Positions 7,761 to 15,227 of a DNA stretch of 64,000 nt are shown one piece after another (positions within the stretch are counted from its first letter, which is position 1; each line of letters starts with the position of its first letter). Location of the stretch: positions 186,001 to 250,000 of the forward strand of contig JAQYWK010000002.1 of assembly GCA_030145055.1 (NCBI GenBank). The letters are read 5' to 3'. Origin of the DNA: Desulfovibrio sp. GTDB lineage: Bacteria > Desulfobacterota > Desulfovibrionia > Desulfovibrionales > Desulfovibrionaceae. A program made the translations under genes and the position numbers. The notes under the pieces were generated by a model. That model saw nothing but the letters and a program-made list of their open reading frames with translations. It had not been told where the DNA came from and made no database searches.

Positions 7761-9811
7761 TGATACTAGTTGCCGACAAAATTAGGCGCGCAATGGATCT
7801 ATTGAGAAGTGATTCAGGTGTTTTTGGTGTTATGGACTGCACTGAACAATTGTCATGGATTTTTCTTTTGAAAATATTAGATTCGTCTTATTTGCACGAC
7901 TGCAACAATCCATTTGATTTTTGCTTTGACCATGACTTTAGATGGAGTACATGGGTTTCGTCTAAAAACAACTTTGATTATCAAGATAAAGCCGTAGGGA
8001 ATAAATTTAGCACTTTTGTTGAGAAAGATTTATTCCCATATCTTTACTCATTATCTAGTAGCCAAGTGTATTGCTATGGAATTGGCGAACTAGTTGGCTA
8101 TTGTTTTAGTGGGTTAAGAAATAAGATTAGATCAGAAAGAATATTAAGAGAAGTCTTATATCTCGTTGACTCATTCTCTTTTGAAAAAAAAGAAGATTTT
8201 GATGATTTTTCACTTGGATATGATGAGTTGCTATGTGAGCTTATTAATGCGGGAGGGCATGCTGGGGAATTTCAAACCCCACGTCCTTTAGTGCGAGCAA
8301 TTGTTGATGCTCTTGCCCCAAAACCTTTTGAGTCTATTTATGACCCTGCTGCCGGCACTGGTGGATTTTTAGTTGAAGTATATAAACATGCGTACCGTAA
8401 TTCATCTAAATTGAATGGCGGATGCGGTGATAAAAAGCAAAAAGATTTGTTTTGCGGTAATGAGATAACTTCTCATGGTTATTTGCTTGGATTTGTTAAT
8501 TTGCTGGGCCACGGCATTTTTAACCCCAAATTCTTGCTCAAGAATTCTTTAAACCAGAGACTCTTTGAGTCGGGTAATGTTATTAAGCATGATATTGTCA
8601 TAACGAACCCTCCCTTTGGAAATACTGATTCTGATAACTTATTATTCGAGTTTCCCGTGAAATCAAACGCTAGTGAAATTCTTTTTTTACAACTAGTAAT
8701 GATGTCTTTGAATGAAGGAGGAAGAGCTGCTGTTGTTGTTCCTGAAAGGTTTCTATATAAAAAAGAATTTGGATATAATGATATAAGATTGAAGTTACTA
8801 GATGAATTTAATTTACATACAATACTTCGATTGCCATCTGGATCTTTTCTCCCATATTCAGCTGTAAGATGTATTGTTTTGTTTTTTGATTCTAATAGTA
8901 CAACTAAAAAAACATGGTTTTACGAGTGTGCCCCATCAAAGAAAATAAGCAAAAACAATAGATTAGCAGATAGACATTTTAGCGAATTTTTAAAGTTTTT
9001 CAATGCAAAAGTAGACTCAGTTTGTTCATGGACTGTACCCGTAAATAAATTAAAAGAATCCTTTGAATTAGCAGGTGTAAACCCGTCTAGTAATAGGTTG
9101 ATAAAACAAGTTAGTCCAATGGACAGGTTAGAGCAGTTAGTTGTTATCAGTGATGAAATTAAAAGATCTTTATCAGATGTTTCAGAAATTATAAATTCAA
9201 TTCAAAGAGGTAAGGTTGAGTGGAAACATACGCAACTCCAAGATCTTGGAAAATTTATTGGTGGCCGTACGCCAAGGCGTAATGTTGAAGAATTTTGGGG
9301 AGGAGACATTCCATGGATAACGCCCAAAGATATGAAACAGTCTGAATTATTTGGTTCTTCTCTCTGCATTACACCTCTTGGTTTAAATAAATATAAAATG
9401 CATCTAATCCCTGCCAACTCTGTTTTAATAGTTGTACGTAGTGGAATATTACGCCATAGCTTACCTGTTTGTATCAATCGTGTTGAGACGACTATTAACC
9501 AGGATTTAAAAGCATTTTTACCTAATTCTTTAGTTATTCCAGAATATGTCCGATATATGTTACTTGGACATGAAGATAATTTATTGAAAAATGCGGTTAA
9601 ATCTGGTGTTACAGTAGAAAGTGTTAGAGTTCCAGAATTGAGGCAATATTCATTTCCAATTCCTTCTTTAAATGAACAACATGAAATAGTTGATAATCTT
9701 GATAACTGTTTTAAAAGTTTAGATTTTTTAGAGATAAAGTATGAAGAAGCTCTTAACTGTGTCAAATTATTAAAAACATCTATTCCAAACTATACAACTA
9801 GTTATTCATAA
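7760..9811 (+). CDS. HsdM-HsdS fusion, type I-like N6-adenine methyltransferase
   Basis: This 683-residue protein combines both modification functions of a type I restriction system in one chain. Residues about 150-400 form the N6-adenine methyltransferase, with HAGEFQTPRPLVRAIV (167-182), the SAM-binding motif DPAAGTGGF (195-203) and the catalytic NPPF (283-286). Residues about 488-650 form one HsdS-like target recognition domain (GKFIGGRTPRRN, then DIPWITPKDM, and a C-terminal PIPSLNEQHEIV segment followed by a coiled helix). Only one recognition domain is present, so a dimer would be needed to read a bipartite site. No HsdR or other helicase-nuclease lies nearby. It overlaps the ATPase gene by one base (TAATG), which argues for one functional unit. 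Confidence 0.92.
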   Translation: MILVADKIRRAMDLLRSDSGVFGVMDCTEQLSWIFLLKILDSSYLHDCNNPFDFCFDHDFRWSTWVSSKNNFDYQDKAVGNKFSTFVEKDLFPYLYSLSSSQVYCYGIGELVGYCFSGLRNKIRSERILREVLYLVDSFSFEKKEDFDDFSLGYDELLCELINAGGHAGEFQTPRPLVRAIVDALAPKPFESIYDPAAGTGGFLVEVYKHAYRNSSKLNGGCGDKKQKDLFCGNEITSHGYLLGFVNLLGHGIFNPKFLLKNSLNQRLFESGNVIKHDIVITNPPFGNTDSDNLLFEFPVKSNASEILFLQLVMMSLNEGGRAAVVVPERFLYKKEFGYNDIRLKLLDEFNLHTILRLPSGSFLPYSAVRCIVLFFDSNSTTKKTWFYECAPSKKISKNNRLADRHFSEFLKFFNAKVDSVCSWTVPVNKLKESFELAGVNPSSNRLIKQVSPMDRLEQLVVISDEIKRSLSDVSEIINSIQRGKVEWKHTQLQDLGKFIGGRTPRRNVEEFWGGDIPWITPKDMKQSELFGSSLCITPLGLNKYKMHLIPANSVLIVVRSGILRHSLPVCINRVETTINQDLKAFLPNSLVIPEYVRYMLLGHEDNLLKNAVKSGVTVESVRVPELRQYSFPIPSLNEQHEIVDNLDNCFKSLDFLEIKYEEALNCVKLLKTSIPNYTTSYS

Positions 9812-9916
9812 ATGTTAGGCTGTGTTTGGTTAGTACACTCATCTATGTACTTTTGGTCTTTGCAGGGTTTTACTCTTTAATACACGAAGGGAGTACAAAG
9901 CTAAATAAAGATTTTT

Positions 9917-9938
9917 CCGGTCAGAGAAGTCTGACCGG
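9917..9938 (+). terminator. hairpin downstream of the methyltransferase gene
   Basis: A 9-bp perfect GC-rich stem (9917-9925 with 9930-9938) with a GAAG loop lies 105 bases after the cassette. The following bases are only moderately T-rich, so termination is likely but not certain. Confidence 0.5.
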
Positions 9939-10046
9939 AGTGATTATTATGTAAAATTGTTTAGGACTAAGTATTTTGGATAGAGTGTTGAATAACTAGT
10001 TAGTTTATACTCAACAATATTTATCTTTAATTATAATACGATGGTT

Positions 10047-10310
10047 TTATTGATTATATCCACGATTTTTTAGCCATTCAGTGTTATCGTAGCGATCAGT
10101 TTTACCATCAGTTCTACCAGTTATAAGAGTTACTCTAGGTGACATAGAAGCTCTTGTTGAATATCCTTTCGAGCATTCAGGACAAAAATATTCTTCGGAT
10201 TCCATGTGGCCGCCCTGGGCAGGAACATCGACTTCATATGTGGCTCCACAATTGGTACATTTTTCAACATCATTCGATTTAGAATATGTGTTTTTAGTTT
10301 CCCAAGACAT
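10047..10310 (-). CDS. small zinc-ribbon protein
   Basis: This 87-residue hypothetical protein has two knuckles, CTNCGATYEV near residue 18 and FCPECSKGY near residue 42, a four-cysteine zinc ribbon. The C-terminal part is polar with RTDGKTDRYDNTEW. An AGGAGAAAG ribosome site precedes the ATG by a few bases. It is a lone gene between the methyltransferase cassette and the mobilisation module, on the strand of the latter. I do not recognise the family; a cargo gene of the mobile element is plausible. Confidence 0.65.
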   Translation of the reverse strand: MSWETKNTYSKSNDVEKCTNCGATYEVDVPAQGGHMESEEYFCPECSKGYSTRASMSPRVTLITGRTDGKTDRYDNTEWLKNRGYNQ

Positions 10311-10451
10311 TTCTTTCTCCTATGGTATGAATTATTTGCGACAAAATATCGACAATCTGTTTTTAGCATAATCGTATGAGTTTGCAAGTAAAGTTGTATT
10401 TAATGTCATTGTACTATATTCTACAGACAATATTTAGTTGATTAATACTCC

Positions 10452-11966
10452 TTATCTGCCTAATAATTTATTAAATCGTGAAGCTAAAGTCTTTTTATGA
10501 TTTTTGATTTTCAATATTTTTTGAGCTAGAGCGCAGCTAATTTTTCCAACTCGCTCAAAACTCGCTCCAATTCGCTCTGCAAGCCCCGGCAACCTTGTAG
10601 TTCCTTTTCCATCTTGGCTATCCGCTGATCTTGATCGTCCAAACGGCGACTCTGTTCTTTTTCTATCCGGTTCAATACTTCCGATAAGGTCTTCTTTAAT
10701 TCGCTCATGGCTTAATCCTTGAGTAAAATGGCGGGACGGTTTCCGACTTTCCATGTCTGGTCCATATTCGTTCCTGACGGAAGAATTATGAATCTCCGTT
10801 GTTTGTCCTGATATGTTGTTACTCCCCAGCTTTTGAGTTTGTTTTCTATTACTTTCTGGCGTTCTATCTTCTGGTAGAGTTCTGAAAGGGTATTGCCCTG
10901 AAGGTCTATCCAGAACAAGGTTCCGCCCACCAGAACTATGCAACTCATTATTGCCACAGCTATGGATATTACCACGGGCAACTTTAAGGATTGGCGCATG
11001 TCTCGGATCAAGCTTTGTTGCATGTTCCTGACCTCGCAAACGTCCTTTTTCATAGCGGCTTCGATGGTATTCAGCTCTCGTTTTGCAGATTTCAGCAACT
11101 CGTTGCTGAAGCTTTTCAATCCTTTTTGAATTATCTCTTTGGAAATCTGCGCTTGGTCGTCCATCTGCTGTTTCATTTTCTCGGCCAAGCTCAGCGCGTT
11201 GTTTGAACTGTTCGGCTGTCCATGATTCTCCATAAAGCATTCCTTTTAGCCTGATACGGCGGTTTTTTTTCTTTTGAGCAACTGACATACTTTCATCTAG
11301 TGGCTGCTCAATGGTTATATAATCCTTGCCCTTGCGGGGAACGGTGAAACCAAAATCCTCAAGTGTTTTAACAATGTCCTGCCGATTATGAATAAGGCCA
11401 GCTTCAACGCCCTGAACCAGTGCTTCAGTTACGGTCTTTCGTACTTCTGAAGCATTGCCAGCTTTGTAGCTCTGGATCGAGCTGCCCGGGCTAACAAGAC
11501 GCGCACGTTTTAATTCATCGGGCCGCGCCCATTCGTGACGGCGGTTGTGAAGTTCACACCACGGATTGTATTGCTTGTCCCAACCGGGCGGACATGGATT
11601 GAAAGCTTTGTCTGTCCTCAACTCGGTGCGCGGGATCACAAAATGCAATTCATGATGTCCGGCGTGGCTGTGTCTTACCCAGAGTATTGAATATTGGTCC
11701 GGTTCCATTCCTGCGAAAGCTACAGATTCAAAACTATCCATGAGCTGTTTTTCGTCTTCGGGCGTAACCTTGTCTTCTGGAGCCCATGACAGAACGCCGG
11801 AGGTGTAACGCCATTTACGGGAAGTGGTGTCGATTAGATCACAAACTAGATCTGGATCACCGCGCAGAACTTCAGGCGGACTCTTTTCACGTTTGTTCTT
11901 GTCGGTAACGTAGCCGATAACTTTTGAACCGCGTCCGACTCCATGTCGGAATACTTTCATAAGCAT
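10452..11966 (-). CDS. ColE1/MbeA-like relaxase
   Basis: This 504-residue mobilisation relaxase would nick oriT and lead the transferred strand. The N-terminal catalytic half contains HSHAGHHELHF at 99-109. ColE1 MbeA-type relaxases carry an H-E-N triad with Glu seven and Asn nine residues after the His; here the spacing gives His99, Glu106 and His108, so the Asn is replaced by His. The C-terminal half is polar, Arg/Ser-rich and repetitive in charge, because two other genes are encoded inside it in another frame. The start overlaps the mobC stop. The length equals that of MbeA-type proteins (about 500). Confidence 0.9.
   Translation of the reverse strand: MLMKVFRHGVGRGSKVIGYVTDKNKREKSPPEVLRGDPDLVCDLIDTTSRKWRYTSGVLSWAPEDKVTPEDEKQLMDSFESVAFAGMEPDQYSILWVRHSHAGHHELHFVIPRTELRTDKAFNPCPPGWDKQYNPWCELHNRRHEWARPDELKRARLVSPGSSIQSYKAGNASEVRKTVTEALVQGVEAGLIHNRQDIVKTLEDFGFTVPRKGKDYITIEQPLDESMSVAQKKKNRRIRLKGMLYGESWTAEQFKQRAELGRENETADGRPSADFQRDNSKRIEKLQQRVAEICKTRAEYHRSRYEKGRLRGQEHATKLDPRHAPILKVARGNIHSCGNNELHSSGGRNLVLDRPSGQYPFRTLPEDRTPESNRKQTQKLGSNNISGQTTEIHNSSVRNEYGPDMESRKPSRHFTQGLSHERIKEDLIGSIEPDRKRTESPFGRSRSADSQDGKGTTRLPGLAERIGASFERVGKISCALAQKILKIKNHKKTLASRFNKLLGR
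10526..10708 (-). CDS. MbeD-like nested mobilisation protein
   Basis: This 60-residue, almost entirely coiled-coil protein (MSELKKTLSEVLNRIEKEQ, ending ELERVLSELEKLAAL) is encoded wholly inside the relaxase gene, in a different frame on the same strand. In ColE1 the entry-exclusion-like protein MbeD is short, helical and nested in the same place, after mbeB. The start lies 3 bases beyond the mbeB-like stop, so the two are tightly coupled. Confidence 0.75.
   Translation of the reverse strand: MSELKKTLSEVLNRIEKEQSRRLDDQDQRIAKMEKELQGCRGLQSELERVLSELEKLAAL
10712..11233 (-). CDS. MbeB-like nested mobilisation protein
   Basis: This 173-residue protein is encoded entirely within the relaxase gene in another frame. 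ColE1 MbeB is a 172-residue accessory protein encoded the same way. The N-terminal part (ALSLAEKMKQQMDDQAQISK) is helical like the MbeB N-terminal domain. A membrane segment follows at about 88-111 (PVVISIAVAIMSCIVLVGGT), then a C-terminal soluble part. MbeB-type proteins are thought to tether the relaxosome to the membrane. Confidence 0.8.
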   Translation of the reverse strand: MENHGQPNSSNNALSLAEKMKQQMDDQAQISKEIIQKGLKSFSNELLKSAKRELNTIEAAMKKDVCEVRNMQQSLIRDMRQSLKLPVVISIAVAIMSCIVLVGGTLFWIDLQGNTLSELYQKIERQKVIENKLKSWGVTTYQDKQRRFIILPSGTNMDQTWKVGNRPAILLKD

Positions 11967-12271
11967 TTTAGCAGCTCCCTAATTTCAATGAGTCCGATCA
12001 AAATCTGTGTAGCTTCAGCATTATTCTTATAGGTATTTGCCCAGCGGGATATCTGGTTAAGGTTGTTACCAATGCGAGCTAGTTGAATGACTTTCTGTCT
12101 CTCCGCTTTTGTCTTTCTGACTTTCGGACGGTCGAGTTGTTGTCGAACGAAATCTCCTAAGCTCAAATCTTCGGCTTTAGCCTGAAGGGTGAGTACTACC
12201 TTTTCTGCCGGAGTGACTCTTGTGTTCACGAAGGCGGTGCGTTTTTCTTCTTTTATTTTCATTGGAGTCAA
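11957..12271 (-). CDS. mobC: MobC-like relaxosome accessory protein
   Basis: This protein of about 100 residues matches the MobC family: an N-terminal ribbon-helix-helix (RTAFVNTRVTPAEKVVLTLQA) and a C-terminal helical block RIGNNLNQISRWAN, the family signature. MobC proteins open DNA at oriT for the relaxase. The annotated start is TTG 12271; ATG 12262, three codons in, with GAGG 11 bases upstream, is an alternative. Its stop overlaps the relaxase start, as expected in a mob operon. Confidence 0.88.
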   Translation of the reverse strand: MTPMKIKEEKRTAFVNTRVTPAEKVVLTLQAKAEDLSLGDFVRQQLDRPKVRKTKAERQKVIQLARIGNNLNQISRWANTYKNNAEATQILIGLIEIRELLKCL

Positions 12272-12534
12272 AACCTCGCAGAGGACAACGTGCTTGCACG
12301 GCTCTTAATCTTATGTGGGATCGAAGGGAGAGAATCTCCCTCGCCAGTTCCAAATGTGCAACATTGGGTAAACTGGCTTGGACATCTACAGATTATTACT
12401 TCACGCGATTCACCGACGATCTTACCAGCGCGAGAAGGAGTTTCAGGTTTAACTCCATAAAGAAATATGGAACCATTTCGAACAGGATTGGAGCTAACTC
12501 CTAAATTACGTGTCATAGGTGTCATAGCCGTCAT
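12268..12534 (-). CDS. hypothetical protein or oriT-spanning open frame
   Basis: This 88-residue frame is coupled to its neighbours: its ATG overlaps the stop of the DUF3987 relic (ATGA) and its stop touches the mobC start. The sequence (MTAMTPMTRNLGVSS, with several scattered Cys) has no recognisable domain and looks non-globular. The position immediately upstream of mobC is where oriT is expected, so the frame may be fortuitous. Confidence 0.3.
   Translation of the reverse strand: MTAMTPMTRNLGVSSNPVRNGSIFLYGVKPETPSRAGKIVGESREVIICRCPSQFTQCCTFGTGEGDSLPSIPHKIKSRASTLSSARF
12289..12300. other. oriT inverted-repeat candidate
   Basis: CGTGCTTGCACG is a perfect 5-bp inverted repeat with a 2-base centre, 27 bases upstream of the mobC ATG at 12262. 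Relaxases of this class recognise an inverted repeat next to the nic site upstream of mobC. No nic consensus could be fixed by eye. Confidence 0.3.
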
Positions 12535-12669
12535 TCCTGCTGTAGGTTGCTGATTTTATGGTCATTTTTAACAGTGACATCTGATGACGCCTTAAAAATA
12601 GGTGTCACCTTAGGTGTCATCGACTTATCACCTTGTAATTCTTCACTTTTGTATGGCTGAGTGACACCT
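12517..12669. repeat. four AGGTGTCA octamers, iteron-like
   Basis: The octamer AGGTGTCA occurs at 12517-12524, 12600-12607 and 12612-12619, and its complement at 12662-12669. All lie at the 3' end of the DUF3987 replication-protein relic. They could be remains of replication iterons or a by-product of repeated Met-Thr-Pro and Val-Thr codons. Confidence 0.35.
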
Positions 12670-13462
12670 ATGACGCCTATGACGGGCTTTTCAGTAGAAA
12701 AATATTTTGAAAGAGTACCTATGATTTCCGGGGTGAGTTTTGCGCCTCTTTCCTTGCTGTTGCGTCCTGTTTCGATACCTAGTTTTTTGTAAGTCTTGCC
12801 AACAGCATCAGGTGTGATGTGAAAAGATGCTGGAAGATCGCGATTGAGAAATTCAACTATTTTTGAAGTAGGTAGTAGTGACAGATTGAGCTTAGTGGAA
12901 AGTTTTACGATGGCTTTTGCGACTCTGCGCTCAATGGCTGAAGCTTCTTGAAATTTGTTCCCGGCAGAAAGAAGGGTCCAGACTTGCCTTTGCTGTTCCT
13001 GAAGCCATTCCATCAAGATAATTGTTCGCTGGACGCTTTCATGATGCACTGGGCACAGTTCAGATTTGCCCATGCTCCAGCAATCCAGCATATGAATGAT
13101 CAAGCAAAGCTTGAAGAAAGCACCTCGTAATTTGGGGGCGAGTGCTTCGAACTGTTCAAGTTGAGGTTGATACCAGTGAACCAGAACTTGATTGTCGTAC
13201 CAATCCTTCACATCTCGTTTAGCTGCATCGGATAGTTTGATAATACAGGGGGAATCCTCTGGACCGAAGGAAAGGTCTAGAGCTTGATAAACCAGCCCAT
13301 GAATGTGCTCTGCTGGTTCTCCGTCAAAGCTTTCTGATGTCCATAAGGGCGGGGCTTCCTGCTCGCAACGTATGGCTCTCCAGTTAAGGCTTGCATAAAA
13401 ATATTAGGAAAAAGATATCCTAACTCTGAGCAACGATAAAGTTTCTTAAAAGGTGCAAGCAA
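12531..13462 (-). pseudogene. truncated, frameshifted DUF3987 replication/helicase protein
   Basis: The frame from GTG 13211 to 12531 encodes 226 residues of the C-terminal half of a DUF3987 protein (WYQPQLEQFEALAPKLRG, then RTIILMEWLQEQQRQVW), followed by a polar linker. The same frame continues upstream without an ATG to 13403 (ASLNWRAIRCEQEAPPLW, LSFGPEDSPCIIKLSDAAK). Earlier sequence (LLAPFKKLYR, LGYLFPNIFMQ) is in another frame up to about 13500. DUF3987 proteins are usually over 500 residues with an N-terminal AAA/primase region, which is missing. They are typical replication proteins of plasmids and integrative elements, so this is the dead replication gene of the mobilisable element. 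Confidence 0.75.
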
Positions 13463-13664
13463 ACCGAGGAGAAAATGTAGATTATAATAAGTGAATAAGA
13501 CTATTTTAACATGCTGTCAGGATTTTAATGATCTTTATGAGTAGAAAGAATTTAATTAAGCCGTTTTCTGTTTTGACGTGGTTCAGTTTGGTTGACCAAA
13601 GTTTCGATTACTTAGCCTTTTCAATGTATGTATTGTTGTGATATTTGAGGAAGGAAGTTTTAAT

Positions 13665-14231
13665 ATGGAGGGCTATATGGATATAAAAGAAACTGAAATT
13701 ATGATCGATAAACTGTTAGTTTTTATGAATGATAAAGCTGAAGAAGGTGGGCATCCTATTTCCGTATTGAGATTCTTTTTTGAACAAGGTGGAGAAGATT
13801 TAGTTTCTTTATGTTCAAAGTTTGATTGGGAGAGTGAAAAGGTTTATAGGATATTAAATAAATGCTTATCGCGTAATTTAATTGATAAAAATGTTATGGA
13901 TGGAACAAAATATAACTCTTTAATTTTGACGAGGAAGGGACAAGGAAGAGCTATTTCTAGTTTGCTTGGACATGAGCGGGAGGATATTAATCCTCGCCAA
14001 ACGCATATCGGAACTCTAAACGTCAACGGTCCTACGCAGGTTGGAAATGGAAATAGCCAGAATATTGAATCTCTTTTTTATCAATTAATTGATCAAATAG
14101 ATAATTCATCTGCGCCCAAAGCTGACAAGGATGAGGCTAAAGGGTTACTGACGAGTTTTCTTGAGCATCCATTGACGAGTGCAATTGTTGGAGGAGCCGT
14201 GGGCGGAATTACCGGAAGCTTAAATAGTTAA
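13665..14231 (+). CDS. winged-helix-like protein with amyloid/RHIM-like motif
   Basis: The start at ATG 13665 is chosen because GAGGAAGGAAG lies just before it, giving 188 residues; a GTG at 13638 would add nine. Residues about 20-95 resemble a winged-helix (SLCSKFDWESEKVYRILNKCL, then YNSLILTRKGQGRA). The middle segment THIGTLNVNGPTQVGNGNSQ matches the short beta-prone motifs of NLR/TIR-associated amyloid or RHIM-like sequences (core TQVGNGN against the RHIM pattern I/V-Q-V/I-G-x-x-N). The C-terminus is helical and ends in a Gly-rich hydrophobic patch (IVGGAVGGITG) that could insert in or touch a membrane. The function is unknown. It lies 15 bases before a zinc-ribbon gene, probably as an operon. 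Confidence 0.7.
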   Translation: MEGYMDIKETEIMIDKLLVFMNDKAEEGGHPISVLRFFFEQGGEDLVSLCSKFDWESEKVYRILNKCLSRNLIDKNVMDGTKYNSLILTRKGQGRAISSLLGHEREDINPRQTHIGTLNVNGPTQVGNGNSQNIESLFYQLIDQIDNSSAPKADKDEAKGLLTSFLEHPLTSAIVGGAVGGITGSLNS

Positions 14232-14246
14232 TTATGGTGAATAAAT

Positions 14247-14519
14247 ATGGCTGATTTTAAAAAAAGAATTTCGATGCGATGTTTTTTTTGTATGTCTGAC
14301 CAATTTGAACTTCCATATCCAGATTATCAGCCTAAGCACGGGGAGTTGATTAAGTGCTCTAACTGTGGGCGAGATAATGATTATACATCTTTGGAACAAG
14401 TTGCCGAAGAAGAAGCTAAATATTTTACTGAGGAAAAAGGTAGGGAGATCGTTGAGGACTTTAAAATGAAGCTTCAAAAGGATTTTGCTAAAAGTAGTTT
14501 TTTGAAAATTAAATTTTGA
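14247..14519 (+). CDS. zinc-ribbon protein, operon partner
   Basis: This 90-residue protein has two cysteine pairs, CFFC near residue 11 and CSNCGRDNDYTSL near residue 36, forming a zinc ribbon, then a charged helical C-terminus (EEEAKYFTEEKGREIVEDF). The PKHGELIKCSNCGR segment is well formed and suggests a real, conserved fold. It follows the preceding gene by 15 bases and ends just before a long inverted repeat, so the two genes form one short unit. The family is not recognised. Confidence 0.7.
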   Translation: MADFKKRISMRCFFCMSDQFELPYPDYQPKHGELIKCSNCGRDNDYTSLEQVAEEEAKYFTEEKGREIVEDFKMKLQKDFAKSSFLKIKF

Positions 14520-14523
14520 TTCA

Positions 14524-14565
14524 TGTGAATTTGATAGTTCGCTCAATAGAACTATCAAATTCACA
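14524..14565. terminator. 17-bp perfect inverted repeat
   Basis: Bases 14524-14540 pair perfectly with 14549-14565 around an 8-base loop. It begins five bases after the zinc-ribbon stop and probably terminates that operon. The stem is unusually long and AT-rich, and no strong T-run follows, so a protein-binding role is also possible. Confidence 0.55.
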
Positions 14566-14654
14566 CATAACATCCACCCAAAAACTAAAAATTCTAAATC
14601 CTAAGTTTTATGATTTATGAACCTGTTACAGGGTAGATGTATATACAAAGTTCG

Positions 14655-14900
14655 TTAACCTAATTTAAAATTGGTTTGGATATTGAGTATTTCGCTGTGT
14701 CCCACAAATAATTTGTTAGCAAAATTTGCAGCTGTTTCTTGTTTTGGAAACGTGAATGTATGCGATCCTAACTTGTTCATGTCGTTTAGAGATTCTTGGT
14801 TTACTTTATTTTTTGGGGGGAGTGCTTCAATTATGCTATTTTTATTGGTATTAGAATAGTCTAAATTACTAACAAAGCTTATTGTTACATCAAACGTCAT
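14655..14900 (-). CDS. small hypothetical protein
   Basis: This 81-residue frame starts MTFDVTISFVSNLDYSN and ends SEILNIQTNFKLG. An ACGGAG ribosome site seven bases upstream of the ATG supports translation. It has alternating polar and hydrophobic residues, no cysteine pair, no signal peptide and no membrane segment. I do not recognise it. It lies at the edge of the accessory region next to tmRNA. Confidence 0.5.
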   Translation of the reverse strand: MTFDVTISFVSNLDYSNTNKNSIIEALPPKNKVNQESLNDMNKLGSHTFTFPKQETAANFANKLFVGHSEILNIQTNFKLG

Positions 14901-15174
14901 AATATTCTCCGTAAATGGTTATTTGTTTATAAAAAAACAGATATTGTATGTAAGCTTGGATGGCAAATGAGTCAACCCCTCTTTACCCTGATCCCCAATA
15001 TCATCAAAAAACTTAAATTACCTGTGTATATCATGCACACCACATAATAACCTTAAAATTAAGAAGTTGTTAAGTTTACTGAAGATTAAATTCGCACACA
15101 ACAGTTTTTCTTAACGCATAAAATACTAAAATATATTAATTAAATACACCGCCAACTACACTTCAACAAAAAAC
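14901..15174. other. intergenic, no gene seen
   Basis: These 274 bases are AT-rich. I see no credible coding frame, RNA or repeat here. A junction of the accessory region with the tmRNA locus could lie in it. Confidence 0.4.
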
Positions 15175-15207
15175 AAAGCCCCGTTTCCTAAAGGAAACGG
15201 GGCTTTT
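15175..15207 (-). terminator. tmRNA terminator
   Basis: A 14-bp GC-rich stem (15175-15188 with 15193-15206) with a four-base loop is flanked by A and T runs. It lies 21 bases beyond the mature 3' end of tmRNA. Confidence 0.9.
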
Positions 15208-15227
15208 GAAATGGGGCCTTATAAAAA

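Noticed and set aside
9202-9765. 187-residue minus-strand frame in the HsdM-HsdS gene
   Set aside because: It lies wholly antisense to the well-supported recognition domain; no family similarity or start signal.
14232-14573. 113-residue minus-strand frame
   Set aside because: It is antisense to the zinc-ribbon gene, which has a clear Cys pattern and ribosome site.
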